Below are positions 55,455-64,000 of a DNA stretch of 64,000 nt, in pieces. The DNA comes from Pedobacter sp. Leaf194. GTDB lineage: Bacteria; Bacteroidota; Bacteroidia; Sphingobacteriales; Sphingobacteriaceae. The notes below the pieces were generated by a model. That model saw only the letters and a list, made by a program, of their open reading frames with translations. It did no database searches and was not told the DNA's origin. Where the stretch lies: contig NZ_LMPU01000008.1 of the NCBI RefSeq assembly GCF_001423945.1, positions 1 to 64,000 of the forward strand. Reading direction: 5' to 3'. Numbering within the stretch: position 1 is the first letter of the stretch; every line of letters begins with the position of its first letter. Both the position numbers and the translations under genes were made by a program.

Positions 55455-56051
55455 TCAATATTCCAGTCGCGAACTAATGCAGTAGTAATATCGATCTTTG
55501 ATTTTATATACTGCGTTCGGCGTATCGTCATCATCATTTTCAATTTTAAATACTTCCATGGCTTTGGTACTATAAATAATATAATGCTTAAAAAGCGTGC
55601 AACAAGCATCACTATCCTTTTTATTACTTCGCATGTAGTAATCGCCAGCAGAAGAGCTAAAGTTGATGGTTGTATCTTTGCCTTCTATCTGCAATCCATG
55701 CTCTACCAACGTAGTAAAGCGTAGTTTTAATGTATCTGAAAGCTGGTTCAGGCTATCGATAATGCTGTATTTTCTGTGTTTAAAGCTTTTAAAATCCCTG
55801 TAGTCCCTGTCTTCATACTTTTCCGGGTGTTTTATTTCATCTTTTATCCGATTGTTGTTTTTAATAATCAGTTCTACAATTTGCTGGTAACCAGCAATTT
55901 TATCGGTTTCGGCTTTTATAGGAACTAAGTCGCCCTCATAGCCATTGCGGTTTGAGCGGCAGTTTACAAAAAATGTGAAAACTGCCAACATGGATACTAA
56001 TGTTAAGAAATGTGTTTTAGTTGGTTTCTCTTTTCTTTGGGTTGAATACAT
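55455..56051 (-). CDS. Uncharacterised lipoprotein
   Basis: A 198-residue protein with no family I recognise. The start at 56051 (MYSTQRKEKPTKTH) puts a hydrophobic stretch and a lipobox FFVNC (Cys about residue 31) at the N-terminus, so an outer-membrane or periplasmic lipoprotein is likely. A helical middle (YQQIVELIIKNNNRIKDEIKHP) and an acidic end follow. A longer in-frame reading to 56222 exists, but would place the lipobox inside the chain; see the upstream fragment. Confidence 0.65.
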   Translation of the reverse strand: MYSTQRKEKPTKTHFLTLVSMLAVFTFFVNCRSNRNGYEGDLVPIKAETDKIAGYQQIVELIIKNNNRIKDEIKHPEKYEDRDYRDFKSFKHRKYSIIDSLNQLSDTLKLRFTTLVEHGLQIEGKDTTINFSSSAGDYYMRSNKKDSDACCTLFKHYIIYSTKAMEVFKIENDDDDTPNAVYKIKDRYYYCISSRLEY

Positions 56052-56274
56052 TTCCATCTCAGTCTCGTTCAAATTAATGAAGTGCGCAGTCTTAATGTCG
56101 GCTTCACTTGGCAACAGGCTTGGCATTAGATGTTCTTGCTGCTTCATGTGCGCATAAAGTGTATAACTTACAGCACCAAGCTTAAAACCTTTAACTTTTT
56201 TTCGATTCGGCAAACGCAACATTGCAAAAGAAAACGGAACTTAAGATTAAAATGGGTTTTAGCCTGGTGTGCAT
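56052..56274 (-). pseudogene. Frameshifted signal-peptide fragment upstream of lipoprotein gene
   Basis: ATG at 56274 starts MHTRLKPILILSSVFFCNVA, a good signal peptide ending AFA, but a stop follows at 56191 after 27 codons. At a run of seven A (56196-56202 on the complement) the frame shifts by one; removing one A joins it to KVKGFKLGAVSYTLYAHMKQ and on through ETEMEMYS. This suggests a broken or frameshifted secreted-protein gene whose tail is now fused in frame to the lipoprotein ORF, or a homopolymer error. Function unknown. Confidence 0.5.
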
Positions 56275-56558
56275 GTTTTGTAATAAATCGCAAATAAACC
56301 TCTTCATGTTGAAAAAAGGCATTCTCAATTACAATTCGCTGGCTTCCATTTACGATTCGTAGCAAAATGCCTCATTTTCTAAACCTGATAACAGTGAAAA
56401 TCTTTTTTATTGGCCAAAAGCATATGCCTTTTAGTTGGCACAATATTACTGCTATCGGTAAAACTTACCGAAAGCACAAAAAAATTGTAACGGATAGCAG
56501 GGCTTATGGAACCGATGAAATGGCAAACCCTCGTTTTCCAAAACCTGAAGACTTTGCT
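56275..56558. other. Intergenic gap with a doubtful plus-strand ORF
   Basis: A 68-codon plus-strand frame (56367-56573) has a plausible composition (MPFSWHNITAIGKTYRKH) but no family resemblance, and it overlaps the end of the neighbouring minus-strand gene. I do not call it a gene. No RNA or terminator is evident. Confidence 0.3.
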
Positions 56559-57206
56559 TTATTTTTGATTTAAAAATTCATCTGCCTTTATTGGCGCAAA
56601 TTCCTTTTTATCTTCATTCCAGAGGTATGCTTTGTAATAAACCTGTTTATCGTCATGATTTTCTTTACAAACCCCGGAAACGAACAGCCTGCTCGAACTT
56701 TTACAAAGCACCGCATCTTCTGCGAAAAGGCAGGAGTTTTCTTCACCTAGTGGTAAATCGTAAATTTTACCGTCTCTAACATCAACCATGAAACCCATAA
56801 TACAACTTGCCCCGCAGCCAAACGTGGATAGCACATAATGGCCTGCAAAACTCACCTCGGTGGTTTTATAAGATTCGGTAATGCGGGTTTTAAAATCCCG
56901 GGCACCGGGATAACTAGACCAATCTATTGGAGCTGGCGCAATGTGCGACTTAGAGATATCGGTGTGGAACTTTTCAAAGTTGATGCTATCGCTATAGTTA
57001 ATCTCTTTTTCTTCTGTTGCTGCACTGCTTGTTTGACTTGTATCTAGAGGCTGAGCTACCGGTACCGGCATTACAATGGTGCTATCGGCATTGCTCGTGT
57101 TAATGGCATTCGCAACCGAATCTTTCGGGGTTTGAGTATTGTTCGACTTGTTGTTACACGCCAATGCAAACAAAATCATAATCAAGCCAAAGAATATTTT
57201 TTTCAT
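56559..57206 (-). CDS. Uncharacterised lipoprotein with Ser/Thr-rich linker
   Basis: A 215-residue lipoprotein (MKKIFFGLIMILFALACNNK, lipobox ALAC). A low-complexity Ser/Thr/Ala linker to about residue 65 is followed by a globular domain with FHTDISKSHIAPAPIDWSSYPGAR, HYVLSTFGCGASCIMGFMVDVRDG and cysteines that could pair. Resembles unnamed secreted domains of Bacteroidetes and proteobacteria; function unknown. Probably co-transcribed with the gene 29 nt upstream. Confidence 0.75.
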   Translation of the reverse strand: MKKIFFGLIMILFALACNNKSNNTQTPKDSVANAINTSNADSTIVMPVPVAQPLDTSQTSSAATEEKEINYSDSINFEKFHTDISKSHIAPAPIDWSSYPGARDFKTRITESYKTTEVSFAGHYVLSTFGCGASCIMGFMVDVRDGKIYDLPLGEENSCLFAEDAVLCKSSSRLFVSGVCKENHDDKQVYYKAYLWNEDKKEFAPIKADEFLNQK

Positions 57207-57235
57207 ATCAGTTTGCTGAGGTTTCTGCTTCGAAT

Positions 57236-57928
57236 TTAATAATAAAAATATTGCTTCGAATTTGGAATTTTTAGCTCCACTTTGCCCGCAATAAAACCAT
57301 CCATTTTCGGAATCGCCTTGAAGGGGTATTTAAAGTTCTTTGTCGATTTTGGAAATTGAGGCGTCCCATCGTCGCAGTCTTCTCCGTCGTAGTCTATATG
57401 TACATTTTTTGTAGAAAAATTGATGTCGTATGTGTGGTCGAAGCCACAGTTGTAACGGTCGTTATAAGTGGAGCCGATTAAAAACCAATCGCTGTTTTGA
57501 TAGCGAAAAACATTTCGAAACATGCTTGTGTGGCGGGAATTGTGCCAGTATGTTTGCTCCACAATTAATGTGTTATTTTTAATTTTTAGCGCAAGCGTTA
57601 CGCCATTTTCGAAACAAAAACCACAATCGCTACTGTTCCACAACACCGAAGTATTTTGTTTCCAAAGCTTTAATGATCCGTTAATGGTTTTGCAGATGTA
57701 AAGGACTCTTTTAAAACCAGTGCTGTCTTTTTTAGTAGAATTGTAAGCAAATGCAACTTCTTCTACGCCATCTTTGTCCAAATCGCCATGAGTTTCTAGT
57801 ACTTTTTTAAACCCGGCTGGCGCTTTAAAATCAGTTAACGTCTGGCCGGAAGTTTTTGCGGCAAACACAATCAGGATTATACTTAGTAAAACTCTAAAAT
57901 TCGATGTAAAAAAAACGTTTGCGCCCAT
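57236..57928 (-). CDS. Uncharacterised secreted protein
   Basis: A 230-residue protein with a signal peptide (NFRVLLSIILIVFAAKTSG). The body contains GDLDKDGVEEVAFAYNSTKK, an FG-GAP/EF-hand-like calcium loop near residue 50, and a beta-rich remainder with HNSRHTSMFRNVFRYQNSDW. I chose ATG 57928 for a short n-region; other in-frame starts lie 27 and 87 nt upstream. Probable periplasmic protein; function unknown. Same-strand neighbour of the 56.6-kb lipoprotein gene. Confidence 0.7.
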   Translation of the reverse strand: MGANVFFTSNFRVLLSIILIVFAAKTSGQTLTDFKAPAGFKKVLETHGDLDKDGVEEVAFAYNSTKKDSTGFKRVLYICKTINGSLKLWKQNTSVLWNSSDCGFCFENGVTLALKIKNNTLIVEQTYWHNSRHTSMFRNVFRYQNSDWFLIGSTYNDRYNCGFDHTYDINFSTKNVHIDYDGEDCDDGTPQFPKSTKNFKYPFKAIPKMDGFIAGKVELKIPNSKQYFYY

Positions 57929-58055
57929 TATTTGGTGTTTTTGTTCGTCGTTCATAATCAAGGTTATTCGTCCGCTCAAATCATCATAAGCTGTAGTGAA
58001 GCCAACCTCCAACATACCAACCGAGTTAATTAATTGCCTTGCCTCCTATTCAGAG

Positions 58056-58694
58056 TTATTTTTCTACAACAATTGTACCCGCCACAAAATCGTGAAAACC
58101 TTTATGTTTGTCGTTAAAAAGAAGCACAACATTTATTAACGGAATCGCTTTAACAAAACCTCTCAATAAATAACGAACTGCGGTTATGGGCTTTTCATCA
58201 TCATCGGAAACGGTTTGTATGGCCAGAAGTTTTTTGCCAATGGTACCTTTGAAAAACAACTCCATTATAAAAAAGTAAATCACCCAAACCGGAAAAAACA
58301 CCAGGTAAAACTTATTATGAAACAAATCAGGCAAATACTTAACCACAAAGGCAAGTGGAAAATTTAAAATGATTAAAAAAATCATATCAATGATGTATGC
58401 GCCTAACCGTTTGCCAACAGCGGCAAGTGGTTTCGATAAGCTGTCAATATCAGCAGTTGAAGAAGTATATGTATTGCCTAAAAAGCTGGCATTCGGCACA
58501 TAAGCAGTTTTACAAAATGTACATTCCAAAGTGTCTCCAACATTATTTAGTGGTATCAGTGGGATAAAAAACACCGAAAAATATTTTTTATTCTGTTTTA
58601 ACAAGTAAGTTCTTTCCATATTGCACCGCGGACAAACGAACGTGCCTGACCTTAATGTTTTTCCGATAACCTTAGTTCCAAAAATGACTAACAT
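58056..58694 (-). CDS. RDD family membrane protein with N-terminal zinc ribbon
   Basis: A 212-residue protein. An N-terminal zinc ribbon with two CxxC pairs (FVCPRCNM near residue 20 and LECTFCKTAY near 58) precedes an RDD domain from about 85 with three membrane helices (RLGAYIIDMIFLIILNFPLA; FYLVFFPVWVIYFFIMELFF; and a C-terminal segment). RDD proteins are thought to transport or regulate ions or small solutes. The zinc ribbon fusion is a known variant. No partner genes are recognisable. Confidence 0.85.
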   Translation of the reverse strand: MLVIFGTKVIGKTLRSGTFVCPRCNMERTYLLKQNKKYFSVFFIPLIPLNNVGDTLECTFCKTAYVPNASFLGNTYTSSTADIDSLSKPLAAVGKRLGAYIIDMIFLIILNFPLAFVVKYLPDLFHNKFYLVFFPVWVIYFFIMELFFKGTIGKKLLAIQTVSDDDEKPITAVRYLLRGFVKAIPLINVVLLFNDKHKGFHDFVAGTIVVEK

Positions 58695-59230
58695 AAAATA
58701 TTTATTTCAGTGTAAAATCTTGCTTTCATAGCGCTTTTATTTTTTATTCCCGCTCCGAGCAATTGTTCAATGCAACGTTAATATCATAAAATTCTCTTAA
58801 TTGAAACTTCACATCAACCGCACAAAAAATTCAAATTATAAATTTTTTCCTTTTTTTTTGCGCTTAATTACAATTCGTAGCCTTCCGGTTATTATTCGCA
58901 AGGTTTTATAAACATTTACTGATATTATTTTTCGTAGCGCAACGGCAGTTCTATAACTTCCGTAGGTTCCCGTGTTCCGCTAAACGCTTCGGGTTTCATT
59001 CTTCAACCCTGCAGGGTATCGCTTCACCCGGGGCTATTGGAAAAAACCACATAGATTTTTAATGGCTACCCGCAAAAACCCATGCACAAGAAAGGGAAAT
59101 AAAAAAATGCTAATTCAGACGTTCAATGTCTTTGCGTATACTGCAGCCCATTAGCTTTTTGTTATCCGAATGGATAAGCAAATGGTGGAAACCTGTTCCA
59201 CCTTTGCGATTGTTTTAAAGAATTGATAGT
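58695..59230. other. Intergenic region with GC-rich palindromic block
   Basis: 536 nt without a gene. Most is AT-rich, but 58933-59040 is a GC-richer island with the perfect palindrome ACCCTGCAGGGT (59006-59017) and further CCCGGGG / ACCC blocks. It resembles the short intergenic repeats (REP/RAYT-like) seen in many bacteria, but the resemblance is loose and I cannot show more copies here. Confidence 0.45.
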
Positions 59231-60877
59231 TTACACATACATTTTTTCGTAGTACTCTTTAGCCATTCTGGCTGATTCAAATGCTGGCACAACATCCTTA
59301 AAAGCTTTTAAAACCATTTCGTTCCATTTTTCAGGCTTGTTGTAATAAGTTGTTAAAACTTTTGTTTCGATAACATCCATCAGGTTTTCATTTTCCTGAG
59401 CGTCCGTGTCGTGTTCTGCCAAACCTTTAGCTGCTGGCTCAATGATAAAACAGTTTTCATCATCAACGGCAAACTCCGGTATCCACCCATCAGGAATTGA
59501 AAGATTTACTGATGCATTTATTGCGGCTGTCATGCCACTAGTTCCTGATGCTTCGCGGTACATTTTCGGATTATTTAACCAAACATCCGAACCTTTTTTC
59601 AGCAAGGCAGATAAACCAAGTTCGTAGCCTACAAGCACCGCACAATTTGCCAGCGATTTTGTTTTCACGATTATCTCATTAAAAATTTCATTGGCTTTTG
59701 TATCTTCAGGGTATGGCTTTCCGGCCCAGATTACCTGTACAGGCATTTCGGTATTGCTCATTAATTTTAAAAAGCGTTCCCAATTGTACATTAACAAGTC
59801 TGCTCGTTTGTAGGCAGCAAATCGTCTCGCCCATACAATCGTTAAAACGTTTTCATCAAATAATTTCCCGGTTTGATTTGCAACTTCGCTAAAAAGCTGC
59901 TTTTTCAGTTCCTTTTTTCGTGTCTTTATTCCAGCGCCATCTTTGGCCTTGAATTTCTCATCCAAGACAGAATCCTGCCAGTATTTATAGTTTTGAGCGT
60001 TCGTGATAGAGGTAATTTCGCAAATACCAGTATAACTACCCCACATTTCTCTTGCCACTTCGCCATGAAGCTTAGAAACACCGTTAGCTTTTTTCGAGCA
60101 CTTCAACGCAGCCAGCGTATAGTTAAATTTATCACCTTCTAAACCAAGAATAAACTTAACTTCATGATCTTGCAAGTGATAAAAGAAAGACATATCCTTT
60201 AAGAGTTTGTAATCATGCTCTTCATTACCAGCAAGTTCGGGCGTATGGGTTGTGAAAATAACGCGTTTTTTAATTTCCTCAAGACTTTTAAACTTCGAAT
60301 ACAGGTAAAAATTTAGTGGTACCGCGTGTCCTTCATTCATGTGGTAAAAATCCGGATTAATGTTTAGCTCATCGAGAAGCATGCCGCCGCCGATACCAAG
60401 AATTATTGATTGTGCAACCCGCGTTGCTTCGTTCGGGTCATATAATCTATGGGTAATGCTTTTGCTCACTTCATCGTTTTCTTCTAAGTCGGTGCTTAAT
60501 AAAAAGAGAGGTGCCGAACCGAAAGTTTCTGGTTGTAGCAAATATGCTTTTACTTTTACCATAGCGCTATGAACTGGCACTGAAAATACAATGCCGGTAT
60601 CTTTCAAGAAAGAATAATCTTTTTGTATAAAAGTGGGCACCATTTTACCATCCTTATCTTTAACCTGGTCGTAATAGCCATATTTCCATAAAATGCCAAT
60701 TCCAAGCAAGTTTTGTTTAAGTTCGAAGGCGCTTCTGAGGTGAGAACCTGACAAAAAACCGAGTCCGCCACTGTAAATTTTTAGCGATTGATCTATCGCG
60801 AATTCCATTGAAAAATAGGCAACTGATTTATTAAATTGTTGTTCGGGCGTATATCCGAAAATTTCGGTTGGGGTCAT
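59231..60877 (-). CDS. glgP: Alpha-glucan phosphorylase-like protein (GT35, short form)
   Basis: A 548-residue protein of the short alpha-glucan phosphorylase group. It starts with SVAYFSMEFAIDQSLKIYSGGLGFLSG and has FTTHTPELAGNEEHD near residue 210, IVWARRFAAYKRADL near 345 and EASGTSGMTAAINAS near 442-456. In PLP-dependent phosphorylases that last motif reads ASGTGNMK or SGTSGMK with the PLP lysine; here the position is Thr450. It may be a Bacteroidetes variant with a different mechanism or specificity. It probably acts on glycogen or maltodextrins in the cytoplasm. The gene symbol is tentative. Confidence 0.85.
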   Translation of the reverse strand: MTPTEIFGYTPEQQFNKSVAYFSMEFAIDQSLKIYSGGLGFLSGSHLRSAFELKQNLLGIGILWKYGYYDQVKDKDGKMVPTFIQKDYSFLKDTGIVFSVPVHSAMVKVKAYLLQPETFGSAPLFLLSTDLEENDEVSKSITHRLYDPNEATRVAQSIILGIGGGMLLDELNINPDFYHMNEGHAVPLNFYLYSKFKSLEEIKKRVIFTTHTPELAGNEEHDYKLLKDMSFFYHLQDHEVKFILGLEGDKFNYTLAALKCSKKANGVSKLHGEVAREMWGSYTGICEITSITNAQNYKYWQDSVLDEKFKAKDGAGIKTRKKELKKQLFSEVANQTGKLFDENVLTIVWARRFAAYKRADLLMYNWERFLKLMSNTEMPVQVIWAGKPYPEDTKANEIFNEIIVKTKSLANCAVLVGYELGLSALLKKGSDVWLNNPKMYREASGTSGMTAAINASVNLSIPDGWIPEFAVDDENCFIIEPAAKGLAEHDTDAQENENLMDVIETKVLTTYYNKPEKWNEMVLKAFKDVVPAFESARMAKEYYEKMYV

Positions 60878-61037
60878 ATTGCGATAATTAAGGTTTAAAT
60901 AAACAAGACTTTAGAACAGCATAAGCGTTACAAAGTTTTCAAAAGTTATTGTTATAAACATACGATTTACATTTTTAATAATGTTGGTAGCTACATTAAG
61001 TTTCCATACGCAGTTTTCGTAATTATTTCAAATTATT

Positions 61038-61067
61038 TTTGAAACAAAACTAAATTTTCTATATTTG
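61038..61067 (+). promoter_or_regulatory. Promoter of the second tRNA-Gly/tRNA-Leu pair
   Basis: TTTG (61038-61041) and TATATTTG (61060-61067) with an 18-nt spacer, 35 nt before the tRNA. Matches the Bacteroidetes consensus closely. Confidence 0.75.
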
Positions 61068-61102
61068 CAACCCCAAAGGGAATACAGCGATTGTATTATT
61101 AC

Positions 61103-61175
<73 letters not shown>

Positions 61176-61179
61176 CCAG

Positions 61180-61201
61180 ATGCCTTCCTACCAGAAGGCA
61201 T
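61180..61201 (+). other. Conserved hairpin between tRNA-Gly and tRNA-Leu, copy 2
   Basis: ATGCCTTC-CTACCA-GAAGGCAT forms an 8-bp stem with the same 6-nt loop as copy 1. A T-A pair of copy 1 is C-G here, a compensating change. Confidence 0.65.
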
Positions 61202-61246
61202 TTATTTTACACATTAACTAAGCCTTTTTTTTAAGACTTAATTAAT

Positions 61247-61330
61247 GCTCGGGTGGTGGAACTGGTAGACACGCAGGACTTAAAATCCTGTGCTTTCAAA
61301 GGCGTGCGGGTTCGATTCCCGCCCCGAGTA
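61247..61330 (+). tRNA. tRNA-Leu (TAA), copy 2
   Basis: 84 nt, identical in sequence to the copy at 51433: long variable arm, anticodon TAA. The spacer from tRNA-Gly is longer here (71 nt against 49 nt). Confidence 0.96.
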
Positions 61331-61348
61331 CTTCAAAAAAGCATAATA

Positions 61349-61375
61349 AGCCTTCATTTCTGAAGGCTTTTGTTT
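61349..61375 (+). terminator. Terminator after tRNA pair 2
   Basis: AGCCTTCA (61349-61356) pairs with TGAAGGCT (61361-61368), 4-nt loop, then a T-rich run. Confidence 0.8.
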
Positions 61376-61533
61376 TATACCGCAATTTATGATGAAAGAT
61401 TTGATTGGACAGAACGTTAATCGTACACGAAACAACTTCGCACAACTAAAATGTTTAAAGCAAATAATTGCTGATCAGAAAACAAAAAATTAAGCTAGCT
61501 TGTTATATTCGTTTAAAAAACTTCAAACGCCTG

Positions 61534-64000
61534 AATGAATTTTCTAAAGTCGCCATTATTTAAAGCCCTTTTTAATGATAATGTTCCAAGAATAATCCTT
61601 CATACCGATATTCCCGATTTTACAATTGCCGCCTATAACGACACTTTCAAAACGACCACACATCTCAATGATCGCAATGTTATTGGCGAATCTGTTTGGA
61701 CGGCATTTCCTAGGAACGAAAAAAATGATGGCCCCGATATCCTGATGAATGGCTTGACGAAGGCCATAGAAACAGGTCAGAAAACTGAACTTCCACCGCT
61801 TCGTTACGATATCCAATCAAAGGATGCTACAGTTGTGGAAGAAAGTTGGTGGCAGGTTGAAATTGAGCCAATTAAAGATGAAGATGGCAAAAGGCAATCA
61901 CTCCATGTCATCACCCAGAACATCACAGATCAGGTACAAAAAAATAAAGAGTTTGATAATTATATCGAACGTGAACAGCTTTTAAACAGAAAGCTTTCTG
62001 AAACCCATGAGGAGCTCGCAGCATCTAACGAAGAGCTTCAGGCTAATTTAGAGGATCTACGATCTACTAATGAAGCCCTGGCAGGTTCGAGAAAGGAACT
62101 TCAAAGCTTAAATTTAGATCTCGAACGAAGAATTGACGAACGAACGAAGGATTTAGAGGCCAGTAAAATTCTTCTCCAAAATATAATTGCAACGGCAAAT
62201 ATTGCCATGACGTTGCTTAAGGGTACCGAACTGATTATCGAACTGCCTAACCCGAAAATGCTACAAATCTGGCAGCGGGATTTAACCAGTGTTAACGAAA
62301 AAAAACTGACCGACGTTTTTCCGGAACTACAAAACCAGCAGTTTCCGCAATTATTAGCTGATGTTTTTAGCACTGGCAAAAGGGTGGCAATGCCGCAGGT
62401 TTCTGTGGAGATTTTGCTGCCCACAGGCGAATTGAAACTCATTTATGTAGACTTCTCTTACGATCCGATTTTTGGTAATGATGGCGAAGTTGAATACATT
62501 TTAGCCTCTGTTATCAATATAACCGATCAGGTTGAGAACTTGAAACGCCTGGAGGAAAGCCAGGCCGAATTGCAGGCAACAACCGAAGAACTTGCCGCAT
62601 CAAACGAAGAATTATCTGCCACTAATGAAGAGTTGGCAACAACAAATGAAGAATTGCAGGAGGCTCAGGAAAGTTTATTCATTAAAAACGAAGAGCTTGC
62701 GGAAACAGAAGAAAGTTTACGTTTGGCGCTTGACTCGGGCAACCTCGGAATTTATAACGTTGTGCCAGGCAGTGGTAAGTTCGATATCTCCAATAAAGCA
62801 AGAGAATTTTACGGCTTGCCTTCAAGTGGAGAAATTTCATGGACGGACGTTACGGCTACCGTTGTGCCAGAATATTTGCAGATTATAGAAAGGGCCAGAC
62901 TTAAAGCACTGGCCACCCAAAAACCGTTTGACGTTCAATACCCAATCATTCAACCTAATACAAATAAAACAAAATGGATTAGAGTTGTTGGCAAAAGTGT
63001 AGGCGAAACCAAACTTAGGCCGGCCCGTTTTTTAGGCGTTATAATGGACATTACTGAAGAGGTTGAACACCGTCTGGTTTTGGAAGAAAGTGAAGACCGT
63101 TTCCGCACTATGGCCGAAGCAACAGATGTTTTTATAGCCGTTGGCGATGTTACAGGGAATGCGATTTACTTTAACAAAGCGTGGACCCGCTTAACCGGAC
63201 GCGTAATGGATGAGTTGCGGGAGTTTGGTTGGTCGGATCTTATTCATCCGGAAGATAAAGACAGATATGTTAATATTTATCTATCTGCATTTGATAAGCA
63301 GGAGCCATTTACCGGAGAATTTAGAATACTTGGCAAAGACGGCGAGTATACCTGGCTGCTGGCGAAAGGAACACCGCGTTTCCACGCAGATGGAACTTTT
63401 ACAGGCTATATCAGTTCGAGCTTCGACATTACCGAACTTAAGAAAGACGAACTCCGTAAAAACGATTTCATTGGCATGGTTAGTCATGAATTAAAAACAC
63501 CACTAACCGCAATTAGTGGCTTTATACAGGTTTTACAAGCCAGAGCCAAAAAGAACGACGATACTTATACGCTGCATGCCCTAAATCGTGCTTACAACCA
63601 GGTGAAGAAAATGACAACGATGATAAACGGCTTCTTAAACGTTTCCCGTTTAGAATCGGGGAAATTACTGATCGAAAAAACCGATTTTCAACTAGATGAG
63701 CTGCTGCAGGAGCTGATAGATGAAAGCGATCTTGTTCAATTCTCGCACGAGCTTGTGCTAAACATAGCCGAACCGATAACCGTTAAGGCAGATCGGGATA
63801 AGATTGGGAGCGTAATATCTAATTTATTAAGCAATGCTGTAAAATATTCTTCTGCAGGCACTAAAATAGATATTGAGTGCCATCTAAAAAATGGTAATGC
63901 ATTTGTAAGTGTTACAGATTATGGAATTGGAATAGATTCGGAAGATTTGAACAAACTATTCGACAGATATTATCGTGTGGGGAAAAACCATACGGTTTCC
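61534..64000 (+). CDS. PAS-domain hybrid sensor histidine kinase (truncated by window end)
   Basis: At least 822 codons, open to the end of the window. From ATG 61534 (MNFLKSPLFKALFNDNVPRI) it has an N-terminal PAS-like domain, then two coiled-coil linkers with repeated EELAASNEEL-type heptads (near residues 160-210 and 345-390), at least two further PAS/PAC domains (DVFIAVGDVTGNAIYFNKAW near 530), an H-box GMVSHELKTPLTAISGF near 648, an N-box SVISNLLSNAVKYSSAG near 755 and the G1 region VTDYGIGIDSEDLNKLF near 795. No signal peptide or membrane helix is seen in this part, so it is likely a cytoplasmic sensor. The end of the ATPase domain and any receiver are beyond the window. Confidence 0.9.

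Noticed and set aside
56367..56573. 68-codon plus-strand ORF MPHFLNLITV...
   Set aside because: Composition is plausible but there is no family match, and it overlaps the 3' end of the 56.6-kb lipoprotein gene.

Overview
The window looks like a chromosomal segment of a Bacteroidetes bacterium of the Sphingobacteriaceae type (Pedobacter-like). This is inferred from AT-rich intergenic DNA, promoters of the form TTTG-N19-TAnnTTTG, a PorP/SprF-family protein beside a giant protein with a gliding-type C-terminal sorting domain, a fused MurF-alanine racemase, and lipoprotein signal peptides. I see no rRNA, CRISPR array, phage or transposase.

Layout. 0.2-3.7 kb: ATP-grasp / alpha-E / transglutaminase operon. 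3.9-9.8 kb: housekeeping genes (M28 peptidase, AsnRS, glutamate-synthase-like FMN protein, Sua5/YciO). 10.3-17.0 kb: a 1925-residue secreted modular protein with a PHP-type metallohydrolase domain, followed by a PorP/SprF membrane protein. 17.1-24.4 kb: DNA damage and mutagenesis genes (AlkB-like protein, then ImuA-ImuB-DnaE2 on the other strand, and a 2'-5' RNA ligase-like protein). 24.6-29.2 kb: a YegP-like gene broken by one stop codon, then a three-subunit Tat-exported molybdenum oxidoreductase (PaoABC type). 29.3-35.9 kb: TetR-controlled RND efflux operon. 36.3-40.3 kb: trpD-trpF-trpB-trpA behind a complete ribosome-mediated attenuator. 40.3-51.2 kb: Kir-type channel, hydrolase, SDR, RecR, symporter, LOG-family protein, DUF502 protein, MurF-Alr, RecX. 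51.3-61.4 kb: two copies of a tRNA-Gly/tRNA-Leu pair in direct orientation, bracketing about 9.8 kb that holds a LytTR response regulator with a kinase gene split by an in-frame TGA, a run of envelope-type genes of unknown function, and an alpha-glucan phosphorylase-like gene. 61.5 kb to the end: a large PAS histidine kinase running off the window.

The most striking element is the trp leader at 40144-40319 (minus strand). It has a promoter, a 17-codon leader peptide with three consecutive Trp codons, a 1:2 hairpin, a 2:3 antiterminator and a 12-bp 3:4 terminator with a U run, directly before trpD. No trpE, trpG or trpC is present here, so the attenuator controls a shortened operon.

The window also shows several lesions or lost key residues: a TAG in the YegP-like gene, a TGA in the two-component kinase, a probable frameshift at an A7 run near 56.2 kb, an AlkB-like protein with Arg in place of the third iron ligand, and a phosphorylase-like enzyme with Thr in place of the PLP lysine. 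The reading-frame lesions may be real decay or sequencing error; the sequence alone cannot separate these.
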